This document shows positions 8,321 through 16,317 of a stretch of 64,000 nt of DNA, in pieces. Positions within the stretch are counted from its first letter, which is position 1. Every line of letters begins with the position of its first letter. Source of the DNA: Trinickia dinghuensis (GTDB lineage: Bacteria; Pseudomonadota; Gammaproteobacteria; Burkholderiales; Burkholderiaceae); the NCBI RefSeq assembly GCF_003367175.1, contig NZ_QRGA01000007.1, positions 171,060 through 235,059 of the forward strand, read 5' to 3'. Under the pieces are notes generated by a model, which worked only from the letters and a program-made list of their open reading frames with translations, ran no database searches and was not told the DNA's origin. Made by a program: the position numbers and the translations under genes.

Positions 8321-8992
8321 GCGCGCAGCCCACGGGTCGCCGGTTACCCCCAGTGGAACAAAGTTCAGGGAAAGGGCCTCCGCTGCGAGGGAGAAGTAGC
8401 CCTGAAGAACGCCCGCATCGCGCCACACTAGACTGCTTCCGGCTTCGTATTTGGCCATCGTCTTTGCTGGCTCCGCAACGAACATCAGCAACACCGCACC
8501 GAGAGCGCCAACGACATCATTCATTGCTCTGCGCAGTTGCTCCGGGTCGACTGAACAGGTGAGCGCGCGCAGGCCGTGTCCGTATGGATCATAGCGGTGC
8601 AGTTGCGCGTGTCCGGGCAGATGGACCACCACGTGGACGGGATGGATAGCACCGGCCGACGGGGCGGGCCGTTGCGATAACGCGAAGCCGAGTGTCGACG
8701 GGCCACACAGCGCGACCCGGCAGGTCAGCGAAAACAGCTCATCCAGAGCACCAAGACTGACTGACTGAAATCCGTAACGCGTACGGCGCGTGCCGATGAG
8801 CGTGTCAAAGGGCGGCTTTTCGTCGACTAGCCCGGCCTGCCGATGCTCTTGATCCTGCTGTCCGTCAGGGCGCGGTACAGGCGATCCACTGCCGGTCGAG
8901 AATGCGAGAAGAGGGCCTTCCTCCCATGAGACGGGCGTGTACTGCCGAGGCTCAGCGCGTAGTCTCGGATTGCCCAGGCTCGTCCAAGTCAC
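8261..8992 (-). CDS. SagB/McbC-like FMN oxidoreductase
   Basis: The 243-aa protein has nitroreductase-fold signatures of the SagB group. RRTR at 69-72 and PSAGAIHPV at 111-119 form the flavin-binding loop, HRYDPYGHGL follows, and DAGVLQGYFSLAAEALSL lies near residue 195. Family members oxidise azoline rings in peptides or act as flavin oxidoreductases. The GTG start at 8992 has GGAG upstream and lies inside the QueC-like gene, a 41-bp overlap. It is the last gene of the minus arm. A redox step on a modified peptide or deazapurine is a plausible role but is inferred from neighbours only. Confidence 0.75.
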   Translation of the reverse strand: MTWTSLGNPRLRAEPRQYTPVSWEEGPLLAFSTGSGSPVPRPDGQQDQEHRQAGLVDEKPPFDTLIGTRRTRYGFQSVSLGALDELFSLTCRVALCGPSTLGFALSQRPAPSAGAIHPVHVVVHLPGHAQLHRYDPYGHGLRALTCSVDPEQLRRAMNDVVGALGAVLLMFVAEPAKTMAKYEAGSSLVWRDAGVLQGYFSLAAEALSLNFVPLGVTGDPWAARLVDQPGLVGVGAAFVGARV

Positions 8993-9575
8993 CTTGCAAC
9001 TCCTGAAGCGTCTGAAAGTACTTGTTACAGCCTCGGCAATCGCCGCAGGCCACGTTTGCCTTGTGGCAGCTGTGCGCCCAGGCGAGCAGTTCCGATGGGA
9101 CCCCCGAAACTCGCGCGAGCTCGGCTGTACTCAGATGGATAGCTGGACACTCTACATGCATACCGCCTTCTTGCATCGAGAGTAGCAGGTCCAGCGCCGC
9201 GACAAATTCAGGCGTACCGTCCCGATGGCTGCCGTCTGAGCGCACTGTTCCCAGCATTAGATGTGTGACGCCCAGGCTGATCGCTTTCATCGCAGCAAGC
9301 GTAGCTAGCAGTTGGTTTCGATAAGGCCACCAGTCGCTTGCTGGTGCATTTGTATCGGCCCGGGTGCCTGCCATATCTCCTGAACCCAGTGCCCTGCAGT
9401 CGACGCGTACGATGTGATGGTCGATCTGGAGAGCCCTGCACACGGCCATCGACGCAACAATCTCCGCCTCAGCTGGCAGCTGACCATAGTCGATCGTGAT
9501 CGCCACATCGGGGCGCTTCCACCATGCAATGCACAGCGAATCCATTCCACCGGATAGCAGCAGGGCTCTCTTCAT
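8952..9575 (-). CDS. QueC-like PP-loop (7-cyano-7-deazaguanine synthase family) enzyme
   Basis: Residues 8-13 are SGGMDS, the PP-loop ATP pyrophosphatase motif. A zinc site of four cysteines (170, 177, 180, 183) sits at the C-terminus as in QueC, and WPYRNQLL and GTPEF match QueC substrate-site segments. QueC converts carboxydeazaguanine to preQ0, while QueC-like paralogues in Qat and type IV CBASS serve in immunity. At 207 aa it is slightly shorter than housekeeping QueC, and no queC/queD/queE neighbours are present, so a specialised role is likely. The start at 9575 makes an ATGA overlap with the preceding gene. Confidence 0.85.
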   Translation of the reverse strand: MKRALLLSGGMDSLCIAWWKRPDVAITIDYGQLPAEAEIVASMAVCRALQIDHHIVRVDCRALGSGDMAGTRADTNAPASDWWPYRNQLLATLAAMKAISLGVTHLMLGTVRSDGSHRDGTPEFVAALDLLLSMQEGGMHVECPAIHLSTAELARVSGVPSELLAWAHSCHKANVACGDCRGCNKYFQTLQELQGDLDEPGQSETTR

Positions 9576-10798
9576 ACCGAGATCGCAGCCCAAAGCGTCT
9601 TATAGATGGCTGTCACGTAGTCAGCACACATAATGCAGCCGGAGCCCTCCATCATCTTCTGATTTTCGCGCGACTCGTTTTCACAATACACGATGGCGGG
9701 AATGTCGCGCGCTCTAGCATAGCCGATCTCGTAAATAGTACCAGGGTCAAGTCCGTCGCCGATGGCAAAGAGGATATCGCAGTCTCGGATCCCCTTTAGA
9801 TCCAGCTCAACCACGTCGTCCGCGCTGCCATGACCGACATCGTGATAGGGAGAAAAAACGGAAAGACCAAAGCTCAGCAGGTTCGCTCTCACCTGTTCGA
9901 TGAGCCATAGCTGCGCAAGGGTGAAAAATGGTCCGGCAAGATAGACCATGGGCCGGTGGCTTGTCAGGAAGCGCGCTGTGGGCACCACAGGCGAAGCGGC
10001 CAAGCGGTTGTAATTGCCTGGGGTGGGAAAGCCGCTGCTGTCGCAGAACTGGGACGTCGCGAGGGACGCCAGCATGGCGCTTTCCTGAGGAGATCGCCCC
10101 TCGTACATCCAGCGTAAGCTGAAGTGTGCGACGAAGATGTCTCCCGAGCCGATCTTCCAGACACTGTCGGATATATAGGCGGGAATACGCGCGACTCCCG
10201 ACTCATCCAGCACAAGAGCCCCAAGCGGTCCGAGCTTGATGACCACGGTTTTCGCACCATTCAGTGTGCGCACCGCTTGCGCAAGCTCCTCAGGCCCAGC
10301 ACCGGTGAGCCCAGTCATTGCAGCAGCTTCCCGGTCGTTGAGCACAACGGCAAGATGCCGGGCTGTTGAGCCGTTAGCCTGAAAAACCACCGGTGCGGCT
10401 GCACTCTGCGGATCGTAAACGGCTTGGTTCGCATGAACGATGGCATCACCCTCGAGCATGCCAAAACGCACAATGCTTTCGGCATGTATGACTATGGGGG
10501 CGTGCTTCATAAGTGGCGCGTCGATGCGGGGAGTAGCCAATCCATGGTAATAGGAAAAGCTACAAAATTGCGCGACGCGTGTCGAACAAAGAGTGGAGCC
10601 CTCGAACGAGCACCGCGCCGCGAGAATTTCTTCGGTCCAGGCGTTGGTGTAGCAATGGAGCGCAACGAGCCCAGGGCCGCCAAATGCAGCGATTGCGGAG
10701 GTCGCCCGACCGGCCGATCCGAACACCTCGTGCCATTGCGGCTTCAGGCACTGCTCTTCATAAGCACCGCCGACAACGTGGATGGCAGGCTCTTTCAC
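9572..10798 (-). CDS. PfkB-family kinase fused to nucleoside 2-deoxyribosyltransferase
   Basis: Residues 1 to about 275 are a ribokinase/PfkB domain ending with GSGDIFVAHF at 217-226, where Asp220 is the expected catalytic base and GSGD the anion hole. Residues about 284-408 are a nucleoside 2-deoxyribosyltransferase domain. It has YLAGPFF at 286-292 and DPGTIYEIGYA at 351-361, with Glu357 as the expected nucleophile. One chain could thus cleave or swap a nucleobase on a (deoxy)nucleoside and phosphorylate the product. The GTG start overlaps the upstream stop (GTGA), and the stop overlaps the QueC-like start. The substrates are not known. Confidence 0.85.
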   Translation of the reverse strand: MKEPAIHVVGGAYEEQCLKPQWHEVFGSAGRATSAIAAFGGPGLVALHCYTNAWTEEILAARCSFEGSTLCSTRVAQFCSFSYYHGLATPRIDAPLMKHAPIVIHAESIVRFGMLEGDAIVHANQAVYDPQSAAAPVVFQANGSTARHLAVVLNDREAAAMTGLTGAGPEELAQAVRTLNGAKTVVIKLGPLGALVLDESGVARIPAYISDSVWKIGSGDIFVAHFSLRWMYEGRSPQESAMLASLATSQFCDSSGFPTPGNYNRLAASPVVPTARFLTSHRPMVYLAGPFFTLAQLWLIEQVRANLLSFGLSVFSPYHDVGHGSADDVVELDLKGIRDCDILFAIGDGLDPGTIYEIGYARARDIPAIVYCENESRENQKMMEGSGCIMCADYVTAIYKTLWAAISV

Positions 10799-11118
10799 AG
10801 CCGGATCGCAGATACACGAACGCGCACCAGCCCATCCTTCTTCGCGGTGACCCTGGCTGTGTACTGGGTGCCGTCTTCAATACACTGACGCAGACGCTGG
10901 AGCAGCGGAACAGCAAGCCCCCCGGCGATCTGCCCGTCCTTGGTGACGACTACGGTAATCGTCGGGCCAGCGGTCTCTATCCGCACGCCAAGAAGTTCGC
11001 CTACCTCGATAGTGGCCACAACGTCCGGTTTTGGCGAGCTCAACTGGGTATCGATTACCAGTGTTTCGCAGGTTCCTGTTGGTGCACCGAATCCGCCGCC
11101 GCCACCCGCTCCCGACAT
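10795..11118 (-). CDS. Small protein with glycine-rich N-terminus, first gene of the minus arm
   Basis: The 107-aa product starts MSGAGGGGGFG, then has a short Cys-containing linker and a compact domain (about residues 18-107) of predicted beta strands with LLGVRIE, TVVVTKDGQ and ARVTAKKDGLVRVRV. There is no signal peptide. The ATG has GGAG at a good distance. It heads the minus arm and overlaps the kinase/transferase gene by GTGA. The flexible Gly tail next to a QueC-like enzyme and a flavin oxidoreductase makes it a candidate substrate or carrier protein. After Met removal the first residue would be Ser, not Gly. The family name is not known to me. Confidence 0.7.
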   Translation of the reverse strand: MSGAGGGGGFGAPTGTCETLVIDTQLSSPKPDVVATIEVGELLGVRIETAGPTITVVVTKDGQIAGGLAVPLLQRLRQCIEDGTQYTARVTAKKDGLVRVRVSAIRL

Positions 11119-11192
11119 ATCAAGCTCCTAGATCCATTCGAAAACGCCGCGAGCCCTGATAAAAAATGAGCCATCCCCTCGCAGCAGAATTA

Positions 11193-11216
11193 GCACCAGT
11201 CGCTCCTTCCTGGTGC
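11193..11216 (-). promoter_or_regulatory. Stem-loop in the leader of the minus arm
   Basis: A 7-bp stem (GCACCAG / CTGGTGC) with a 10-base loop lies 75 bases upstream of the ATG at 11118. It would be in the 5' leader if transcription starts further upstream. No T-run follows, so it is not a terminator. It could be a leader hairpin or an operator. Confidence 0.25.
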
Positions 11217-11364
11217 CGGAAAGAAGCGGCCAGTCACTGCCACCCTGGTATCGTACACCGGGTCCCAAGTGCATAGGGTGTCAGAGTACATGTGGCGGTG
11301 TGATATAAGCATAAGCCCAAAGTCCCGCGCGGATGAATCGAAGTCCCTTCACACTTGAGTATGC

Positions 11365-11964
11365 TCAGCAGGCTCGCGACAATAGCTGCTGTACGCCGGG
11401 CAAGGCAAGCACGTCTGCATGCGTTATTGACACCTGTTGGACGCCGGGCGTGAAGCGACTAGCGAGAGCAGCTTGAAGTTCATCCAATGCGTCCTCGACT
11501 TCGTCGATCGTGTTCGACGAAAGAGTTCGCAATTCCGTATCCAACTCGGTGAGTTCTTGTTTTTGAATGCTGGTGCACGTTGACCCCGGATGCATCAAGT
11601 TTCGAAGCAAGGGAAGCAATTCACGGATCTTGGCGTGGTCACCGGCGGCATTGGTCTTCAAACTCTCTTCCAAACCTGAACTGTCGACGAAACCTTGCGT
11701 CGTGCACTGAGCGATCGCACCAGCGTAAAGCACAGCAATTCGGTCTTTAAGGTACTTTTTAACTTCTTCCACTCCCACCACCGGCCGGGCAGGCAATATT
11801 TCCGCGCCCCCCTGATGCGACCCGTCTAGCCCGACTTCTATAGAAATCCCGACTCCTGAAAATCCTAGTTTCATTGCGACCAAGTAGTGACCTGCTTCAT
11901 GTCGACAAGCCATCTGAATGGAATTAATCACGGGTCGCGAACTTTGCATTAAATGTTGCCGCAC
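11365..11964 (-). CDS. HEAGH-motif putative zinc metalloprotease, 199 aa
   Basis: The zinc-binding signature HEAGH is at residues 22-26 in the context CRHEAGHYLVAMKLGF, like the first part of FtsH-type (M41) or other HExxH peptidase domains. The rest contains a charged helical region (about 95-165). No membrane segment or ATPase domain is present, so this is a stand-alone peptidase-like protein. The GTG at 11964 has AAAGGGA just upstream; an ATG five codons later is possible. It lies 246 bases upstream of the minus arm of the defence-like cluster in the same orientation and may or may not belong to it. Confidence 0.65.
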   Translation of the reverse strand: MRQHLMQSSRPVINSIQMACRHEAGHYLVAMKLGFSGVGISIEVGLDGSHQGGAEILPARPVVGVEEVKKYLKDRIAVLYAGAIAQCTTQGFVDSSGLEESLKTNAAGDHAKIRELLPLLRNLMHPGSTCTSIQKQELTELDTELRTLSSNTIDEVEDALDELQAALASRFTPGVQQVSITHADVLALPGVQQLLSRAC

Positions 11965-12195
11965 AAGATCCCTTTAATGTTACACGAATTGTTGTTCATG
12001 TTTGGTGAAGACTGACCATCGCTTCAAATGCGGTAATTTCGGGGTGGCTACTGCAAGTATTTTAACCGGCGCTTTTCGCATGGAGAAGTAGGGCTGGCTG
12101 CACACCCGGGCCTCCATGGAGTAACCTGCGTAATGATGGGCTATGCAAGGCGGTGATGGTCGCGCATCGGTGCATCACCGCGTAGAATAATAAGG

Positions 12196-12729
12196 TTAAT
12201 GTTGGCGAAAGACAATGTGCAGCGTTTCTAATGCTCCCGGAGCGCCTTGGCGAGCTGCTGCGAATAGCCAATGCGCCGCTTGCTCGGTCGATTTAAGGAC
12301 GCCTTTGCCTTGCGCGTAGAAGCAACCGAGCTTGAACTGCGCGCCGCTGTGTCCTTGCCGCGCAGCTAAGCGATACCACGCGGCAGCGTCCTTGTCTGAG
12401 CGTTCGACGCCAAATGCTGCTTCGTAACATGTGGCCAGGTTGTGCTGAGCCGTCGCCAATCCCTGGTCAGCCGCCGCTTGAAACCAGTGCAATGCAATCG
12501 GCCAGGACTGCGCCACACCGAGTCCGTGCGCGTAGCACATACCCAAATTGCTCTGCGCCAAAGCATAGCCTTGCACAGCGGCCTTCTGATACCACATTGC
12601 TGCCTTTCTCCAAGACTTCGGCACTCCATCTCCCGCGCTATACCTTATCGCCAAATCGAACTGGGCATGCACTTCGCCGGACGCAGCATCCTCCGGCAAA
12701 AACGTCACTTCTTCTACATTGGGCGTCAC
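12196..12729 (-). CDS. Sel1-repeat protein, 177 aa
   Basis: Four Sel1-type (TPR-like) repeats of about 36 residues are visible, with repeating blocks such as AAMWYQKAAVQGYALAQSNL and ALHWFQAAADQGLATAQHNL. These alpha-solenoids mediate protein-protein contacts. The GTG at 12729 is preferred because a strong GAGGAGG lies 6 bases upstream. No signal peptide is seen. The bound partner is unknown. It lies between the peptidase-like gene and the Gp2-like gene, all on the minus strand, with more than 200 bases on either side, so it is probably transcribed alone. Confidence 0.8.
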   Translation of the reverse strand: MTPNVEEVTFLPEDAASGEVHAQFDLAIRYSAGDGVPKSWRKAAMWYQKAAVQGYALAQSNLGMCYAHGLGVAQSWPIALHWFQAAADQGLATAQHNLATCYEAAFGVERSDKDAAAWYRLAARQGHSGAQFKLGCFYAQGKGVLKSTEQAAHWLFAAARQGAPGALETLHIVFRQH

Positions 12730-12962
12730 CGTAATCCTCCTCAACGTTTCGCACAGAGCCGCGGCAGCACTGTCGCGCTCATGGCATTACGGCACACAGT
12801 AGAAAATTACGTCGGTCGCAGCCTCGGTACGCCAATCAACGTCATCACCCGACGAAGCCAATGCCCTTTTCGGGCATGGGGAGATATGCTCGCCCTCCCG
12901 AATGCCTCGCAGAGCGTTCTACCCTCCGCAAGGCACCACGACAGGAGCCAAGCCATCCACTC

Positions 12963-14138
12963 CTATACGACGCTATAGTCCCAAGGAATGTCATCGGAAC
13001 TATTCGCGTTGACGTCGCCGATCCGTTGCTCGATCTCCACATCGATTTCTGCATGCTCGCTACGATCAATGCGAGGGCGTCCGTCCTTCAACCTTTCGGG
13101 CACTCGACCCATGTCGAACGTGCGCACGCGCTCTGCACCTTTGATCATGAGGTACTGCGATGCCTTCGCCAAATAGAGCAGATTCTTCCTCAATGACTCA
13201 CGCTTCGCCGTATCTTTGCGGTCAATCTGCCCCGTCCCGACACCATGCCCACGCGATGCATGAAACGACTTCCTAGCGTTACTGTTCCAGTACGCACCCT
13301 TTCCTCCCGTCACCACGTTGGCCCAGTACTCACCAATCTGCTGAGCAAGCCATACGTCACGTTGATGCCTGGCCGAGCAATACAAGACCAGGTGCAAGTG
13401 GAACCCCGTCTTCTCGCCCTGCTCGATGGTCCAGATGTAGTTTTCCATACCGCCCAACAGCTTGTTGAACCTTCGAGCGGCGAAGAACCTGGCACGATGC
13501 TCCTGTAGCTCTTCAAGCGTGATCGATCGCCAGTACTGCTGCTTGTAGTTCAACGTCAGTACCAAGATCGTCCAGCGTGACCGTGCCTCATACATCTCGT
13601 CGTTCATCGCCAGCACGTTCTGTTCGTTACGCTCCGCGTTCTTCCTGCGCCAACGCTCTCGTTCCTTAAAGTCACGCGATTTGATGCGCTCGGAGACCCG
13701 CTTGATCAGCTCGTTGAACGAGTCCGCGTAACGCACGCCCTCGAAGGAATCGTACTCATCTGGCTTGCCGAATTCGAATCGTCGACCGATGAAACCCAGG
13801 TCTCGGCAGACATCGTAGAAGGCCGTGACTCTTTCAGAGTAACGAGGAATGTCGGAATACCGCCCAAGCCATGTGTTCAGCCTGCGGTAATACTCGTTTG
13901 CCAGGTGAAGGACACGTAACCGTCTTCGCCCTCCATAAAAGCTTGTTTCGTCCACGAATCCCCCTAGCCATCCTTTCTCGATTGTGTTCACGAACTTCTC
14001 GATCTCGAACAGATGTTTGTATCCGTGATGAAGAAGGACCTTCTTCTTACCGTCGATTTCGGCTTCTTCGATGTTGATACGATCGTCCAGACGATCGAAC
14101 ACCTCCCGCACATGCAGGATCTCGTCATTATTTTCCAT
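12963..14138 (-). CDS. Inovirus-Gp2/YagK-YfjJ-like replication protein (copy 1)
   Basis: The 391-aa protein has the pattern of inovirus-type Gp2 family proteins. It shows WTILVLTLNY near 189-198, an HUH-like FHLHLVLY at 246-253, GGKGAYWNSN near 278-287, and a NLLYLAKASQY segment near the end. The family occurs in filamentous phages and integrated elements and is thought to act in replication initiation. The C-terminus is acidic. A 12-bp palindrome (TGACCTAGGTCA, 14213-14224) lies 75 bases upstream. It shares motif order with the protein at 14967-16217 but little sequence, so the two are distant paralogues. Confidence 0.75.
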   Translation of the reverse strand: MENNDEILHVREVFDRLDDRINIEEAEIDGKKKVLLHHGYKHLFEIEKFVNTIEKGWLGGFVDETSFYGGRRRLRVLHLANEYYRRLNTWLGRYSDIPRYSERVTAFYDVCRDLGFIGRRFEFGKPDEYDSFEGVRYADSFNELIKRVSERIKSRDFKERERWRRKNAERNEQNVLAMNDEMYEARSRWTILVLTLNYKQQYWRSITLEELQEHRARFFAARRFNKLLGGMENYIWTIEQGEKTGFHLHLVLYCSARHQRDVWLAQQIGEYWANVVTGGKGAYWNSNARKSFHASRGHGVGTGQIDRKDTAKRESLRKNLLYLAKASQYLMIKGAERVRTFDMGRVPERLKDGRPRIDRSEHAEIDVEIEQRIGDVNANSSDDIPWDYSVV

Positions 14139-14966
14139 GGTGAGGAATGCTATGTCGTCGCACTGTCGGCGACGTGGTTCATGATGTTCGGTCTCTGTGA
14201 CGTCGAGTGATCTGACCTAGGTCATCTCACATGTCGCTGAGACCTCTTTTTTTTGTTTCTCGACCAACCCTTGACGCATGTCGACGAGGATGTGGATCAC
14301 CCTCTCCGACATGCCCGTGCCGTCGCTTTCTCTCGTGCTTTCGTACATGAAATCCATGAATAACTTTGATCAACACTTCGTATTCCATAGGAAGCAAAAG
14401 TGACGACGTATGCAAGGCATAAGAACAATCCGGAAATCGATCGAAAACCTATCGAGAAACGAGCGAGTACCCCCGCTCCTCATATACATACATACGCCCG
14501 CAGTAATTTTTCGTCGGGTGCGTTGCAAAACAGCGATCGACACTGTGGCCAAGGGCACAGAAACGCTAGACAGAACGGAACAATGGCGGCCGGCCATTCC
14601 GCGAGGCACCGGGAAAAGTAACGATCACACCTCTGCACTGACGAATACCGGTACGAAGACCGTGCTCAGATTGCAGCAGTGCTGTGACAATTGCCGCGAG
14701 AATTTTGCGAGAAATGCGCAAGATTTTTCTGCAGAAGTTGAAGGGAACGCGCTACCAGAGTGCCAAGCTCCGCAACGAAATTTCGCGCGCAAGTTCACCG
14801 GAAGCTCACGGTAGCTGCTGCACCGCCCGGCGCGTCAGCGGACCGCCAGACGGCGCTTAGGCTCCGACAAGCCTCTGAACCCTCAAAATCAGCGGCCCAA
14901 TATATTCAATGGGTTAGGCGTTTCGGATACTGATTTTTGCAGGCAGTCGCCATGCATCCGGGCACC
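14139..14966. other. 828-bp non-coding gap between two Gp2-like genes
   Basis: No convincing gene is seen. The gap contains the palindrome TGACCTAGGTCA (14213-14224), locally AT-rich stretches with an (CATA)-like run near 14485, and an inverted repeat AAAATCAG / CTGATTTT at 14885-14937 that encloses CCCAATATATTC. A replication origin or recombination site of the integrated element could be here, because initiator-like genes flank it on both sides. Confidence 0.35.
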
Positions 14967-16217
14967 CTACCCCACCTGGGCGCCGCCATAGCCTGACGCG
15001 CCTGAGCGTCGTGGCTTACGCCGCGACATGCCGAAATACTCTCCCGGCGGCTCATTTTTCAGCCGCAACAAAGCTCGCCTCATGGCCAGATAGCTGAGCG
15101 TTTCCTTGAGCTTTTCACGTCTCTCGGTGTCGTCATCGCAAACCTCGCCATGTACCCAATGCGAGCCGTAAAGCCAAGCATCGCTGTCGCCGCGAAGGTA
15201 GCTCCCCCGGCCGCCCGTCGCCACTTGCACCCAGCACGCGCCGACCTGGTCCGCATGGTCCTTGAGGCACACGTCGGCTTGCGCGGCTTCGACCTTTCGA
15301 TCGTCGAGTACCTTCTGCAAAGCGGCGGTGTCGAATAGCAGTGTGAGGTGCAAATCGTACCGGCCGTCAAGCGAGGGCAAAATCGACCATATATACCTTG
15401 GCTGATCGGTGAACAATGCCGGCTTGCGTCGCATGCGATCGAAAAAGGTGGTCCGGGCCATCCGAAGTGCTTGGAGATCGCGAAGCTGGTCTTCGATCGG
15501 CGCAGGCAACGCGTCCGCCTGCTCGCGGGTATGCGACAGGCGCAAATGAAGTATGGTCAAGCTCTCGTGTTTGGCGAACAAGTCATCGAGGTAGATATGC
15601 AGGTTCGCCACATTTTCTTGGCTGCTCCATCCCCAGTTATGCAGTTCGCGCCGCAGCAGTTTCTTGGCGAACATGGCCGCGCGGAAATCGGCCACGAAAT
15701 CGTTATAAACCTGAGCGCCTATGCGCCGGCTACCATCGTCGACTTCATCATCATGCCCGTCGCAAAGGCTGACCGAATGCTCGAAATAGAGGTCCATTAG
15801 GAGCGCCAGGTGCGGCGCTAAAGCCAATTGCCCTGCTGCGGGCGTGTTAGGGCCGAACGCATCTGAGATTCGGCGGATGCGACCGTAATGATCGGCGAGC
15901 TTCCCGGCGGCTCGGAACCGGGAGTTCGGTTCAGCCACTACAACATCCCTGCGCCTAGGTACGTTACGGGGCGAGCCGTACGAATCGATTTCCTGCGCCC
16001 ACCCTGCACGTTTCGCGCGAACGGTATAAAAAGGCGGCATGTGGGTCTGAACCGACTGCCAAACAAAGTCATCAAGCTGAGTCAGAAGCGGAATTTCGAG
16101 ACGCTCAAGGCCGCATAGCAAGGGAGAACCAGGGCCAGCCTGGTGAATGCGGAATGTCAAATTGCGCCCGAGAGCAAAAAGCCCCGCACGGTTCTGGAAG
16201 TGCGTAGTTGGCATCAT
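14967..16217 (-). CDS. Gp2/YagK-like replication protein (copy 2), 416 aa
   Basis: The C-terminal half shows the same order of motifs as copy 1: YDLHLTLLF near residue 286 (degenerate HUH), GGRGSYLRGDSD further on, and TLSYLAMRR before a basic tail. The N-terminal half is unrecognised. This matches inovirus-type Gp2 proteins, thought to act in rolling-circle-like replication. It is the last gene of a five-gene minus-strand set that begins with an AlpA-like regulator, and is separated from the YfjI-like gene by 100 bases that include a GC-rich hairpin. An ATG pair starts the gene; either could be used. Confidence 0.65.
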   Translation of the reverse strand: MMPTTHFQNRAGLFALGRNLTFRIHQAGPGSPLLCGLERLEIPLLTQLDDFVWQSVQTHMPPFYTVRAKRAGWAQEIDSYGSPRNVPRRRDVVVAEPNSRFRAAGKLADHYGRIRRISDAFGPNTPAAGQLALAPHLALLMDLYFEHSVSLCDGHDDEVDDGSRRIGAQVYNDFVADFRAAMFAKKLLRRELHNWGWSSQENVANLHIYLDDLFAKHESLTILHLRLSHTREQADALPAPIEDQLRDLQALRMARTTFFDRMRRKPALFTDQPRYIWSILPSLDGRYDLHLTLLFDTAALQKVLDDRKVEAAQADVCLKDHADQVGACWVQVATGGRGSYLRGDSDAWLYGSHWVHGEVCDDDTERREKLKETLSYLAMRRALLRLKNEPPGEYFGMSRRKPRRSGASGYGGAQVG

Positions 16218-16317
16218 CGGGTTCTTAGAGGTGTTGTGTACTAGCGCAGCGGGTCGTTAATGCGCAGCATACAAAGGGCCCCGCCCACCTGACGGCGGAC
16301 GGGGCATGACGAAGTGA

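Noticed and set aside
3503-11118. Classification as type IV CBASS, Qat or Dpd system
   Set aside because: QueC-like and OGG-like proteins fit, but there is no CD-NTase, TGT, QatA ATPase, TatD-like QatD or DpdA in the cluster.
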